DNA of 7,235 bases from Candidatus Staskawiczbacteria bacterium RIFCSPHIGHO2_02_FULL_34_10 (GTDB lineage Bacteria > Patescibacteriota > Minisyncoccia > Minisyncoccales > Staskawiczbacteraceae). Shown piece by piece: positions 1-5,238 of this stretch. A program made the translations under genes and the position numbers. Under the pieces are notes generated by a model. That model did not search any database and had not been told where the DNA came from. It worked only from the letters and a program-made list of their open reading frames with translations. The stretch is from assembly GCA_001821915.1 (NCBI GenBank), contig MHOR01000023.1, forward strand, positions 600 to 7,834. The letters run 5' to 3'. The first letter of the stretch is position 1. Each line of letters opens with the position of its first letter.

Positions 1-57
1 ATATGACAGTTTAAAGTGCTTTCACAGGGAATCGCTCTACCGCTGAGCTACCGGGGA
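1..57 (-). tRNA. tRNA, 5' half only (runs off window; Asn-like acceptor, possibly intron-interrupted)
   Basis: Read on the minus strand from 57, the sequence gives a standard tRNA 5' half: acceptor strand TCCCCGG (57-51), TA linker, D stem GCTC/GAGC (48-45 and 37-34) closing loop AGCGGTA, then G26, ATTCC (32-28) and CTGTGAA (27-21). The 3' half does not follow. The next bases do not pair with ATTCC, and no T-arm with a TTCRA loop appears in the remaining bases, although an uninterrupted tRNA should show the start of it. A U1 acceptor plus CTGT in the anticodon loop resembles bacterial tRNA-Asn (GUU) interrupted after position 35. Read as it stands, the anticodon would be GUG (His), but the acceptor lacks the expected G at position 1 and the stem does not close. 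A group I intron, a degenerate tRNA fragment or an assembly break are all possible. The sequence that would decide lies left of the window. Confidence 0.6.
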
Positions 58-104
58 ATATAACTATATACTACTAAATTTTCTAAATTATTCAATACAA
101 AGAC

Positions 105-133
105 ATTATAAGCTATTAACTTAAAAATATAAA
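105..133 (-). promoter_or_regulatory. probable sigma70-type promoter for the tRNA
   Basis: On the minus strand a perfect TATAAT (110-105) lies 17 nt downstream of TTTATA (133-128), a 4/6 match to TTGACA. Transcription would start near 98, leaving a leader of about 40 nt before the tRNA 5' end at 57. It also lies just downstream of the terminator of the preceding gene, where a new promoter is expected. In such an AT-rich stretch a TATAAT match alone could be chance. Confidence 0.4.
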
Positions 134-144
134 TATACCTAAAA

Positions 145-167
145 CAAAAAAACGCTTTTTAGCGTTT
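145..167 (-). terminator. intrinsic terminator after the 187-627 gene
   Basis: On the minus strand AAACGC (167-162) and GCGTTT (155-150) form a 6-bp stem around a 6-nt loop, followed directly by a T-run (to 145). It lies about 20 nt after the stop codon at 187, the expected place for the end of the hypothetical-protein transcript. Confidence 0.75.
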
Positions 168-186
168 ATAAACTAAACCTTTTATT

Positions 187-627
187 CTATTTATTTTTCT
201 CATCTTCTTCTGGATACAAACCCAAAACCTCCTCTTCTGTAACCTTTTGCTCATCTGGAACTTTTAAACCAAAAAACTGAGGAAAAGTGTATAAAGTTTT
301 TGTAACAACCTTCCCTCCATCTAATTGTAGTACAATTTCATCTTGTAACATTTCATTTTTAGTAAAACCAACTATAACAATGTTTTTTGCTTCTTTTAGT
401 TGTTTTTTAAAATATGCTATTCCATTTTCATTTATAACTTTCACTCTCTGACCTACTCGCCAACCATTTTTTTCAATTTCGTCATTAACTTTTATAACTT
501 CTTCATCCGCTCCAACGCTAATAAACTCCTTTCCCCTTTCTCCCCGTTTAATTGGTATATCCAAATCTATTTCTTTCTCTTTTATTGATACTAATTTAAA
601 ACCTTCCTTCTCCAATAGATCTATCAC
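187..627 (-). CDS. hypothetical protein (146 aa from GTG start)
   Basis: I do not recognise a family. From the GTG at 627 it encodes a soluble, charged protein with no signal peptide or membrane segment. After an amphipathic N-terminal stretch it has alternating beta-like segments (about residues 35-40, 58-66, 82-88, 96-103 and 106-114), an aromatic motif TFPQFFGLKVP (114-124) and an acidic, lysine-containing tail (129-146). The start is doubtful. GTG at 627 has a GAGAG 5 nt upstream and an AAGGA further up, which is acceptable. However, the same frame stays open and looks coding back to a TGA at 796-798, with no ATG, GTG or TTG in between, so the real protein may be longer or may have lost its start. 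It sits downstream of rpoD but is separated from it by a strong terminator, so it probably has its own promoter. It ends at a good terminator (145-167), which supports a transcribed gene. Confidence 0.7.
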   Translation of the reverse strand: MIDLLEKEGFKLVSIKEKEIDLDIPIKRGERGKEFISVGADEEVIKVNDEIEKNGWRVGQRVKVINENGIAYFKKQLKEAKNIVIVGFTKNEMLQDEIVLQLDGGKVVTKTLYTFPQFFGLKVPDEQKVTEEEVLGLYPEEDEKNK

Positions 628-795
628 TTTATCTCTCAGTCCTTCGCTCCTTGTAATAGAAGTGAAAGAATAGTTCCCAGTTCTAACTTTATCAATAGTA
701 TTTATTAAAAAATCTGCGCTGTATATTTGGTTAGTACCTCTTATTTTACCTTTTTGCCTTAGTGCTTTTTTTGAACTTACTTTTAATAATTCAGC
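628..795 (-). other. start-less, apparently coding 5' extension of the 187-627 gene
   Basis: In frame with the GTG at 627, 56 codons are open from 795 to 628. The inferred peptide is varied and protein-like (for example KVRTGNYSFTSITRSEGLRD just before residue 1). Only about 10 of the 56 codons end in G or C, as in the neighbouring genes. In AT-rich DNA an open run of this length is uncommon by chance. There is no ATG, GTG or TTG start, only ATA and ATT codons (for example 744, 705, 696). Immediately upstream lie TGA (798-796) and the rpoD terminator. Possible explanations are a non-standard start, a frameshift or sequence error near 796-800, or an N-terminally truncated gene. The alternative is a plain 5' untranslated region. 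Confidence 0.35.
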
Positions 796-810
796 TCAGT
801 CTTCGGAATT

Positions 811-837
811 AAAAAATCCCCGAATAGGGGATTTTTT
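811..837 (-). terminator. strong intrinsic terminator of rpoD, symmetrical on both strands
   Basis: Arms AAAAAATCCCC (811-821) and GGGGATTTTTT (827-837) form an 11-bp perfect stem around GAATA. A T-run lies on the 3' side of the GC core on either strand, so it can stop transcription from both directions. It begins 13 nt after the rpoD stop codon (851), marking the end of the transcript that carries rpoD. Confidence 0.9.
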
Positions 838-850
838 AATATAATTACAT

Positions 851-2065
851 TTAGTAGTAATCTTCTACCTTTTTTAAATCTACGTGTCTTCTTAATTTTT
901 CCAAAGCCTTTGCCTGAATTTGACGAATTCTTTCACGGGTAACACCAAACTCTTCACCTGTTTCTTCAAGAGTGTGCATTACTCCATCTTCCAATCCAAA
1001 CCTCATGCCAAGAATTTTTAACTCTCTTTTTGTTAAATCACTAGAAATTTCTTTTAACCTTTCTTTTAAAAGTTTTCTAGCTGCTTCAGTATTTGGAGAT
1101 ATAGTTTTATCATCTTTTATAAATTCTGCCAGTACGCTATCTTGTTTATCTTTATCTTCGCCAATTGGGGTTTCTAGTGAAACTGCTTTTTGGGCAATCT
1201 TTCTAATATGATGAACTTTATCAACATCTAGCCCCATTTCTGCGGCAATTTCTTCAGCGAGAGGCTCTCTGCCAAGCTCTTGCAAAAGACTTCTTCTCAC
1301 TTTAGTGTATTTTGAAATAGTTTCAATCATATGTACAGGAATTCTAATGGTTCTTGCTTGGTCTGCCAATGCTCTTGTTATTGACTGACGAATCCACCAA
1401 GTTGCATAGGTAGAAAATTTATAGCCCTTTCTCCAATCAAACTTTTTAACAGCCTTAAAAAGACCTAAATTTCCTTCTTGAATTAAATCCAATAATGTTA
1501 GATTAGGCGAGCGCCCAATATACTTTTTAGCAATAGAAACCACTAATCTTAAATTTGCTAAAGCTAATTTATTTTTTGCGTCTTCTTCTCCATGTTCAAT
1601 TCTTTTAGCAAGTTCTTTTTCTTCTTTAGCAGATAAAAAACTTGCCCTACCAATCTCTTTTAAATACATCTGTATTGGATCGATTTTGCCTAATAGTAAT
1701 TTTTTAGCTTTTTTTTCTTTTTTACCAGATTTTATTTCTAAAAATTCCCTGACTTCTTTTATCAAAACTCCCCTTTCTTTTAATATGTCATAAATTCTTT
1801 CTAACTCATCAATATTATTTTCTACATTTGGAATTAATTGCAATATTTCCGGATTAGTAATAAAACCCCTTTCTTCTCCTTTTTTTAAAATAGTATCTAT
1901 TTGTTCTTGTGTGATTTTTACCCTGCCCCGAGCTCGCCGAAGGGTTTTTTTTGGTGCCTTAAACTTCTTGCGCTTTTTTTGCGCTTTTTTGTGTTTTTTT
2001 ACTTTCTTTACTGACTTTTTTTTCAATGGTTTTTTAAATACTTTTTTCTTTTTTGTTTTTTTCAT
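851..2065 (-). CDS. rpoD: RNA polymerase primary sigma factor RpoD (sigma-70 family)
   Basis: Housekeeping sigma factor directing RNA polymerase to -10/-35 promoters. Using the ATG at 2065 it is 404 aa. Residues 1-44 are an extremely basic tail (24 lysines in the first 40). A short region 1.1-like domain follows (about 50-107). Region 1.2 begins at [11 protein letters not shown] (about 129), and region 2 (about 171-246) contains [18 protein letters not shown] and the -10-reading helix [13 protein letters not shown], with Q227 and T230 at the positions of E. coli Q437 and T440. Region 3 and the 3.2 finger ([10 protein letters not shown], about 297-306) come next. Region 4 carries the helix-turn-helix [19 protein letters not shown] (about 366-384). 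The large non-conserved region of proteobacterial RpoD is absent, as in most small sigma-A proteins. The ATG at 2065 follows the upstream TAA by 1 nt, which suggests translational coupling. A GTG at 2077 would add four residues and overlap the upstream gene. There is no clear Shine-Dalgarno site. It ends before the strong terminator at 811-837. Confidence 0.97.
   Translation of the reverse strand: MKKTKKKKVFKKPLKKKSVKKVKKHKKAQKKRKKFKAPKKTLRRARGRVKITQEQIDTILKKGEERGFITNPEILQLIPNVENNIDELERIYDILKERGVLIKEVREFLEIKSGKKEKKAKKLLLGKIDPIQMYLKEIGRASFLSAKEEKELAKRIEHGEEDAKNKLALANLRLVVSIAKKYIGRSPNLTLLDLIQEGNLGLFKAVKKFDWRKGYKFSTYATWWIRQSITRALADQARTIRIPVHMIETISKYTKVRRSLLQELGREPLAEEIAAEMGLDVDKVHHIRKIAQKAVSLETPIGEDKDKQDSVLAEFIKDDKTISPNTEAARKLLKERLKEISSDLTKRELKILGMRFGLEDGVMHTLEETGEEFGVTRERIRQIQAKALEKLRRHVDLKKVEDYY
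1921..1944. repeat. GC-rich imperfect palindrome inside rpoD (possible inserted mini-element)
   Basis: A 24-nt block with 19 G/C bases begins CCCTGCCCC and ends GCCGAAGGG on the plus strand, in otherwise AT-rich codons. It encodes the arginine-rich link (about LRRARGR) between the lysine tail and region 1.1, a junction that tolerates insertion. Its composition resembles the insertions in dnaG. It could equally be ordinary arginine codons (CGG, CGA, AGG), so this is a weak call. Confidence 0.25.
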
Positions 2066-2066
2066 T

Positions 2067-2441
2067 TTATTTTTCACTTTTATATTTTAGTAAAAAACTT
2101 TCCAAATCACTATCATTATTAAATAAGACCTTTTCTTTTATTATAGGGCTAAAAGTTTTAACTATCTCGTCCCACTCGTCTTGAGAAACATCAACTACAC
2201 ATTTTGTTTCTATCGGCACATCACACCGCCAAACTTTTATGTAGCCGTTTAGGTCTCCCGACCCTAAAAATACATCCAAATCTTGATTGTCTTCACTTTT
2301 ATAACCCTCAATGTATCCATAATTAAAGGGATATATAACGCCAGTAAGAGGATACCCTTTCCAAATTGGGTCATTTTCTATTTCAAAAGATTTATATGTT
2401 CTTTTCGGATTTTCTATTACAATTTTTAATTTATCTTTCAT
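2067..2441 (-). CDS. family I inorganic pyrophosphatase-like protein (short, divergent active site)
   Basis: The protein is 124 aa, compared with about 175 aa for E. coli PPase. The family signature is recognisable: [10 protein letters not shown] (37-46) matches the NYGYI strand, followed by the acidic loop [11 protein letters not shown] (50-60). Aligned to the canonical D65-x-D67-x-x-D70 metal site, D51 and D56 are kept, but the D67 position is Q53, with an extra Asp at D54. Later, E78-T-K80 aligns with E. coli D102-A-K104, and the loop carrying D97 appears to be missing. Many bacteria have pyrophosphatase-like paralogues with a similarly altered NYGYIEG region, so activity on PPi is uncertain; another phosphoanhydride substrate or loss of activity is possible. 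The fold assignment is fairly secure, the reaction is not. The start ATG at 2441 has only a weak GAG 3 nt upstream. The stop lies 1 nt before the rpoD ATG, so the two are probably co-translated. Confidence 0.75.
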   Translation of the reverse strand: MKDKLKIVIENPKRTYKSFEIENDPIWKGYPLTGVIYPFNYGYIEGYKSEDNQDLDVFLGSGDLNGYIKVWRCDVPIETKCVVDVSQDEWDEIVKTFSPIIKEKVLFNNDSDLESFLLKYKSEK

Positions 2442-2494
2442 TAACTCGTTATTTAAAAGTTTTTCTTCTATAATTTTAATTTATAAATAAACTA

Positions 2495-2523
2495 TTGACA
2501 TGCAAATTGGGTTAGACTATAAT
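2495..2523 (+). promoter_or_regulatory. consensus sigma70 promoter on the plus strand
   Basis: TTGACA (2495-2500) and TATAAT (2518-2523) are both perfect consensus hexamers with the optimal 17-nt spacer. Transcription would start around 2529-2531. This is the only clear plus-strand signal in a window whose protein genes all point the other way. It fires away from the pyrophosphatase-like gene and toward the terminator at 2575-2603. Confidence 0.88.
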
Positions 2524-2529
2524 AAAAGT

Positions 2530-2603
2530 GTCTTTCAGTTTATCATATAACTGAAGGGGTATCACATCCAAGGGCAACCCTCCGCAAGGAGGGTTGTTTT
2601 TTT
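2530..2603 (+). ncRNA. candidate novel small RNA (about 74 nt), own promoter and terminator
   Basis: The unit runs from the predicted start near 2530 to the end of the terminator T-run at 2603. Predicted structure: a first hairpin with 9-bp stem CTTTCAGTT (2532-2540) / AACTGAAGG (2549-2557), including one G-U pair, and 8-nt loop TATCATAT; a single-stranded linker (about 2558-2574) beginning GGTATCACATCC; then the 9-bp terminator hairpin with a GCAA tetraloop. No plus-strand protein gene follows, so this is not a leader attenuator for a gene in the window. I checked by eye for SRP RNA, 6S RNA, tmRNA and preQ1 signatures and saw none. The only reading frame is a leaderless 8-codon GTG...TGA (2528-2554), which is probably meaningless. 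The RNA overlaps the last three bases of the NYN gene in antisense. Confidence 0.75.
2575..2603 (+). terminator. strong intrinsic terminator of the plus-strand RNA
   Basis: CAACCCTCC (2575-2583) and GGAGGGTTG (2588-2596) form a perfect 9-bp stem closed by GCAA and followed by seven T (2597-2603). On the minus strand the hairpin is followed by GCCCTTGG rather than T, so it should stop only plus-strand transcription and let the minus-strand operon read through. The 3' arm with its loop contains AAGGAGG, identical to a full Shine-Dalgarno sequence, but no start codon follows. Confidence 0.9.
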
Positions 2604-3171
2604 ACACCTCCTCTTTTTGTAATTCCGCTTTGTGTTTTAAATCCCTACCCCAAATGTCATTAATATTTAAAATATCGGTATAGCCATCGGCACCAGTTCT
2701 TAATTCTTGGGATATATTATGTCTTGAAGAAAAAATATATACCTTCTTTTTATGATTTTTTAGATAAACAACTAATGCTAAAAAATCCGAGTCGCCCGTT
2801 AAAAATATTGCCGTGTGATATTGGTCTAAATAGTGAAGTGCGTCAATAGTTATCTCAACATCCATATTCCCTTTTTCCTCAATCGCCTCTCCGCTTTCAT
2901 TAACCACAGTAATTCTTTTTAGCTCTTTTTTTACCACATTAAACCCTAAACCTTTTTTCAAAAATGTAAAAAATTTATGCTTGCTATCTAAACTATAACT
3001 TCTTGTCCCCTCTGCTGGATAGGCGGTGTAGTAGAAAACTTTTACTTTTGTCCCACTAAATCTTTGTTTTATGTGTTTAGTCGTTTTTTCATAGTCTAAA
3101 AACTTACCCTTAGCTTTTTGTGCCTGCCAAAGATTAGAGGCATCAATAAAAACATAAATTACATTATTCAT
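2602..3171 (-). CDS. NYN domain protein, LabA/DUF88-type PIN-like nuclease
   Basis: A 189-aa soluble protein that consists essentially of one NYN domain (PIN-like fold), a family linked to RNA cleavage in other organisms. The acidic, metal-binding positions are in place: D10 with N13 in the opening strand (VFIDASNLW, 7-15), D104 and D110 in KGNMDVEITIDAL (100-112), and D127/D129 in LTGDSDFLALV (124-134). The C-terminal motif VYIFSSRHNISQELRTGAD (144-162) is typical of this subfamily, where KGVDV..(L)D, TGDSDF and S...L...AD-type motifs occur in this order. The ATG at 3171 lies 17 nt after the dnaG stop, so the gene is probably transcribed with dnaG, with an AAGG about 20 nt upstream of the start. 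The target RNA is unknown. Its 3' end abuts the plus-strand sRNA terminator. Confidence 0.9.
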   Translation of the reverse strand: MNNVIYVFIDASNLWQAQKAKGKFLDYEKTTKHIKQRFSGTKVKVFYYTAYPAEGTRSYSLDSKHKFFTFLKKGLGFNVVKKELKRITVVNESGEAIEEKGNMDVEITIDALHYLDQYHTAIFLTGDSDFLALVVYLKNHKKKVYIFSSRHNISQELRTGADGYTDILNINDIWGRDLKHKAELQKEEV

Positions 3172-3188
3172 TATATAAATTCATCGCC

Positions 3189-5105
3189 TTACAATTCTTT
3201 TGTTAATGTATTAAATTCTCCAATTAAATTATTAACTTTTTGGTGATCTCTCTCTCCTTCGGCTTTTTTAATATCTTCTGAAATACTATCTAGCTTGTGC
3301 TTTAATTCTATATTTTTTAAGTATAAAAGGCAAAGTAAAATTTCTTCTTGTCCATCTTCTTGATAATCAATTTCTGCTCTTAAAGTAAGAGCTGCCAAAA
3401 AGTTTTTTAATTCGGCATTTAATATTTTTTGGTCAAAAATTATTTTAAAATCCTTTTCCAATTCGCCTTCTTGAACCGGTTTTTGATTTAATACAACTTT
3501 TTTAATTTCTTCTAAAAAGTTTCTTATTTTTTCGGAAAAAAGCGAATATTGTGATTCCTCTATTAATTTTATATAGTCAGGATTTTTTAAAATAAGAGAA
3601 ATAACTTTTTCTTCAAGAAGTCTTTTTCTGCTAATCGGATCTTGAACAACATTTTTTTTAAAATCAACTGCGGGTTGTTCCTTAGAATGAAAATCAACTT
3701 TTATTTTAGCTAATTCGCTAATAATGGCCTCTTCTTTTATCATTAAATCCCCTGATAATTTTTGTATCCAATATGATTGTTCTATTTTATTTGGTAATCG
3801 TTTAATTGATGGTAAAATAATGTTTCCAATTTCCTTTTTTCCTTCTGGAATATTTTTATCAAAATTTAAAAAAGCAGAGTCAAAGTAATAATCCATAATG
3901 CTCCTTGCCTTACTTACACTTTCTTCCCACAGCTTTGCATCTTTTAAAACAATATCTGCCGGGTCTGACTTTTTGCCATCCTTTAAGACGGAAGATCCGG
4001 CAGAGCCGGCCTCTTTTACATCTTGACCATAACTCTCTATAACTTTAATGTTAAAACCTTGTTCTTGGGCTAAATTAATTCCTCTTTTTGTGGCTGAATC
4101 TCCAGCCATATCCATATCAAATGCTAAAACTAAATTTTCAGAATATCTTTTTAAAATAATAAGATGCTGTGATGTTAAAGCTGTGCCGGAAGCGGCTACT
4201 GTATTTTCAAAACCTGCTTGGTGGCACATTATAACGTCTGTATATCCTTCTGTTACAACACATTGATTTTGTTTTCTTACAGCTAATTTAGCGTTATTTA
4301 ATCCATAAAGAACACCACTTTTATCGTACAGTAAGGTTTGCGGAGTATTAATATATTTTGCGGTTCCCGCCTGCAACGCCTTCGTCGTAGCCGATACGGG
4401 CAGGTCTTTTTCATTTGCTTGTTTAAAAACTCTCCCGCCAAATCCTACAACCTGTGAATTTAAATCAAATACCGGAAAAATAATTCTACCACGAAATCTA
4501 TCATATGAGTCTGACTTACCATCCCCGCCTGCATCGCTATACGAAGCATTGCGGGCAGGCTTTTCAATTGCCAAACCCGCTTTTACAATTTCTTCCCTAT
4601 TATAATTTTTACTTATTAAAAAATCTGATAATCCATTCCACGTATCAGGCGAATAACCCAATCTCCATTTTTTGATACTATCGCGAGTGATTCCCCTTTT
4701 TAATAAATATTCTTCTGCCTCTTTTCCGGCAACACTTGACTCTAACTGCTTTTCAAAAAACATGCAGGCTAACTCACAAATTTCATACAGTCTTTGCCTT
4801 TGAGTACGCGACTGAACATTTTCTCTTTTTAATTCAATACCTGCTTTATTTGCTAAAATTCTTAAGGCATCTCCAAATTCAACTCCCTCAATTTTCATTA
4901 CAAAGTCAAAAATACTGGACCCGGCTCCGCAACCAAAACAATGCCAAATTTGACGACCAGGATTTACAAAAAAAGAAGGGGATTTCTCTTTATGAAAAGG
5001 GCAAACACCCCTATAATTAATGCCCGTTTTAGTAAGCTTCATATAGCTTCCCACAACATCTAGGACATTCAATTTACTTTTAATCTCTTCTATTTGTGAA
5101 TCCAT
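3189..5105 (-). CDS. dnaG: DNA primase DnaG, with GC-rich in-frame insertions
   Basis: Synthesises RNA primers at the replication fork. The 638-aa protein has the full bacterial layout. The CHC2 zinc finger is C35-x2-H38-x17-C56-x2-C59 (CPFH and CFGC). The catalytic core includes YDRFRGRIIFPVFD (201-214) and VGFGGRVF (220-227). The TOPRIM domain has the catalytic glutamate E286 in VTEGYTD (284-290) and the metal-binding D330/D332 in LAFDMDMAGD (327-336), followed by SDPADIVLKD (380-389). A divergent helical C-terminal region (about 400-638) probably contacts the DnaB helicase. Compared with other primases there are three unusual inserts, at about 183-194, 234-247 and 365-379. They coincide with GC-rich palindromic DNA and fall before YDRFRGR, between FGGR and KYINTP, and before DPAD, in linker positions that spare catalytic residues. 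The ATG at 5105 has a weak GAG 3 nt upstream. The gene lies upstream of NYN, a pyrophosphatase-like gene and rpoD on the same strand. Confidence 0.98.
   Translation of the reverse strand: MDSQIEEIKSKLNVLDVVGSYMKLTKTGINYRGVCPFHKEKSPSFFVNPGRQIWHCFGCGAGSSIFDFVMKIEGVEFGDALRILANKAGIELKRENVQSRTQRQRLYEICELACMFFEKQLESSVAGKEAEEYLLKRGITRDSIKKWRLGYSPDTWNGLSDFLISKNYNREEIVKAGLAIEKPARNASYSDAGGDGKSDSYDRFRGRIIFPVFDLNSQVVGFGGRVFKQANEKDLPVSATTKALQAGTAKYINTPQTLLYDKSGVLYGLNNAKLAVRKQNQCVVTEGYTDVIMCHQAGFENTVAASGTALTSQHLIILKRYSENLVLAFDMDMAGDSATKRGINLAQEQGFNIKVIESYGQDVKEAGSAGSSVLKDGKKSDPADIVLKDAKLWEESVSKARSIMDYYFDSAFLNFDKNIPEGKKEIGNIILPSIKRLPNKIEQSYWIQKLSGDLMIKEEAIISELAKIKVDFHSKEQPAVDFKKNVVQDPISRKRLLEEKVISLILKNPDYIKLIEESQYSLFSEKIRNFLEEIKKVVLNQKPVQEGELEKDFKIIFDQKILNAELKNFLAALTLRAEIDYQEDGQEEILLCLLYLKNIELKHKLDSISEDIKKAEGERDHQKVNNLIGEFNTLTKEL
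3955..4004. repeat. palindrome-ended insertion A in dnaG
   Basis: Arms TCTGCCGG (3955-3962) and CCGGCAGA (3997-4004) are a perfect 8-bp inverted repeat. It extends inward past one G-T position by TCT/AGA (3964-3966 / 3993-3995), and the whole spans 50 nt. It encodes SAGSSVLKDGKKSDPA (368-383) of DnaG; the right part of the arm also encodes the conserved DPAD. Its arms differ from those of the other two insertions, so it is a second element type or a coincidental palindrome. A stretch inside it (GTCTGACTT...CCATCC, 3963-3981) is echoed beside insertion C at 4509-4524. Confidence 0.55.
4366..4404. repeat. palindromic mini-element, copy B, inserted in dnaG
   Basis: A 39-nt block (13 codons) with 27 G/C bases, inside AT-rich coding sequence. 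On the coding strand it begins CCTGCCCG and ends TGCAGGCGGG, and CCTGC/GCAGG can pair as ends of a hairpin. It encodes residues about 234-247 of DnaG (LPVSATTKALQAG), between FGGRVF and KYINTP, where other primases have a short loop. Both ends are identical to copy C at 4524-4559, while the middle differs. Confidence 0.7.
4524..4559. repeat. palindromic mini-element, copy C, inserted in dnaG
   Basis: A 36-nt block (12 codons) with 23 G/C bases. On the coding strand it begins CCTGCCCG and ends TGCAGGCGGG, exactly as copy B does. It encodes PARNASYSDAGG (183-194), just before the conserved YDRFRGR. Here CCT is a whole codon, whereas in copy B the first C is the third base of the preceding codon. 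The two copies are therefore translated in different frames and share DNA, not protein, sequence. Confidence 0.7.
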
Positions 5106-5111
5106 AACTCT

Positions 5112-5152
5112 AATTTTTAATTTTAAATTTCAAATTTTTAATCAATTTTTAA
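5112..5152. repeat. degenerate AT repeat, three copies of AATTTTTAA
   Basis: AATTTTTAA occurs exactly at 5112-5120, 5133-5141 and 5144-5152, with related AT-only sequence around it, in the gap between the HIT and dnaG genes. It lies in the dnaG leader. Function unknown. It could simply be compositional, although the exact 9-mer repeats suggest slippage-type expansion. Confidence 0.5.
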
Positions 5153-5174
5153 TGATCAAATTTTAAAAATAATT

Positions 5175-5202
5175 AAAAAAACAGAGATTTCTTATATCGC
5201 TG
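5175..5202 (-). terminator. possible weak intrinsic terminator after the HIT gene
   Basis: On the minus strand CAGCGAT (5202-5196) and ATCTCTG (5188-5182) pair over 7 positions with one mismatch around a 7-nt loop, followed by a T-run (5181-5175). It sits about 37 nt after the HIT stop codon and before dnaG. The stem is weak, so some read-through into dnaG is likely. Confidence 0.45.
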
Positions 5203-5238
5203 TTCATATTACCACTAATTTGTCAAAAATCAATCTCC

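Noticed and set aside
796..798. TGA as a sense codon (glycine, as in Gracilibacteria/SR1)
   Set aside because: Reading through this single TGA runs straight into the rpoD terminator palindrome. The other genes are full length under the standard code with no internal TGA, so recoding is not needed.
2442..2494. Minus-strand promoter for the pyrophosphatase-like gene
   Set aside because: Several TATAAA/TTATAG-like strings exist, but none has a convincing -35 at proper spacing in this AT-only stretch; I cannot choose one.
2528..2554. Leaderless 8-codon leader peptide in the plus-strand RNA (attenuator)
   Set aside because: No plus-strand gene follows for it to regulate, and the codons show no amino-acid bias.
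4736..5020. Plus-strand open frames opposite dnaG, rpoD and HIT genes as extra genes
   Set aside because: They lie wholly within well-supported minus-strand genes, have no family features and no ribosome-binding or promoter signals.
5206..5233. Minus-strand promoter for dnaG (TTGATT, 16 nt, extended -10 TGGTAATAT)
   Set aside because: The start site would fall inside the hairpin at 5182-5202, which then would terminate the dnaG transcript at once. Either the hairpin or the promoter is false, and the hexamers are only moderate.
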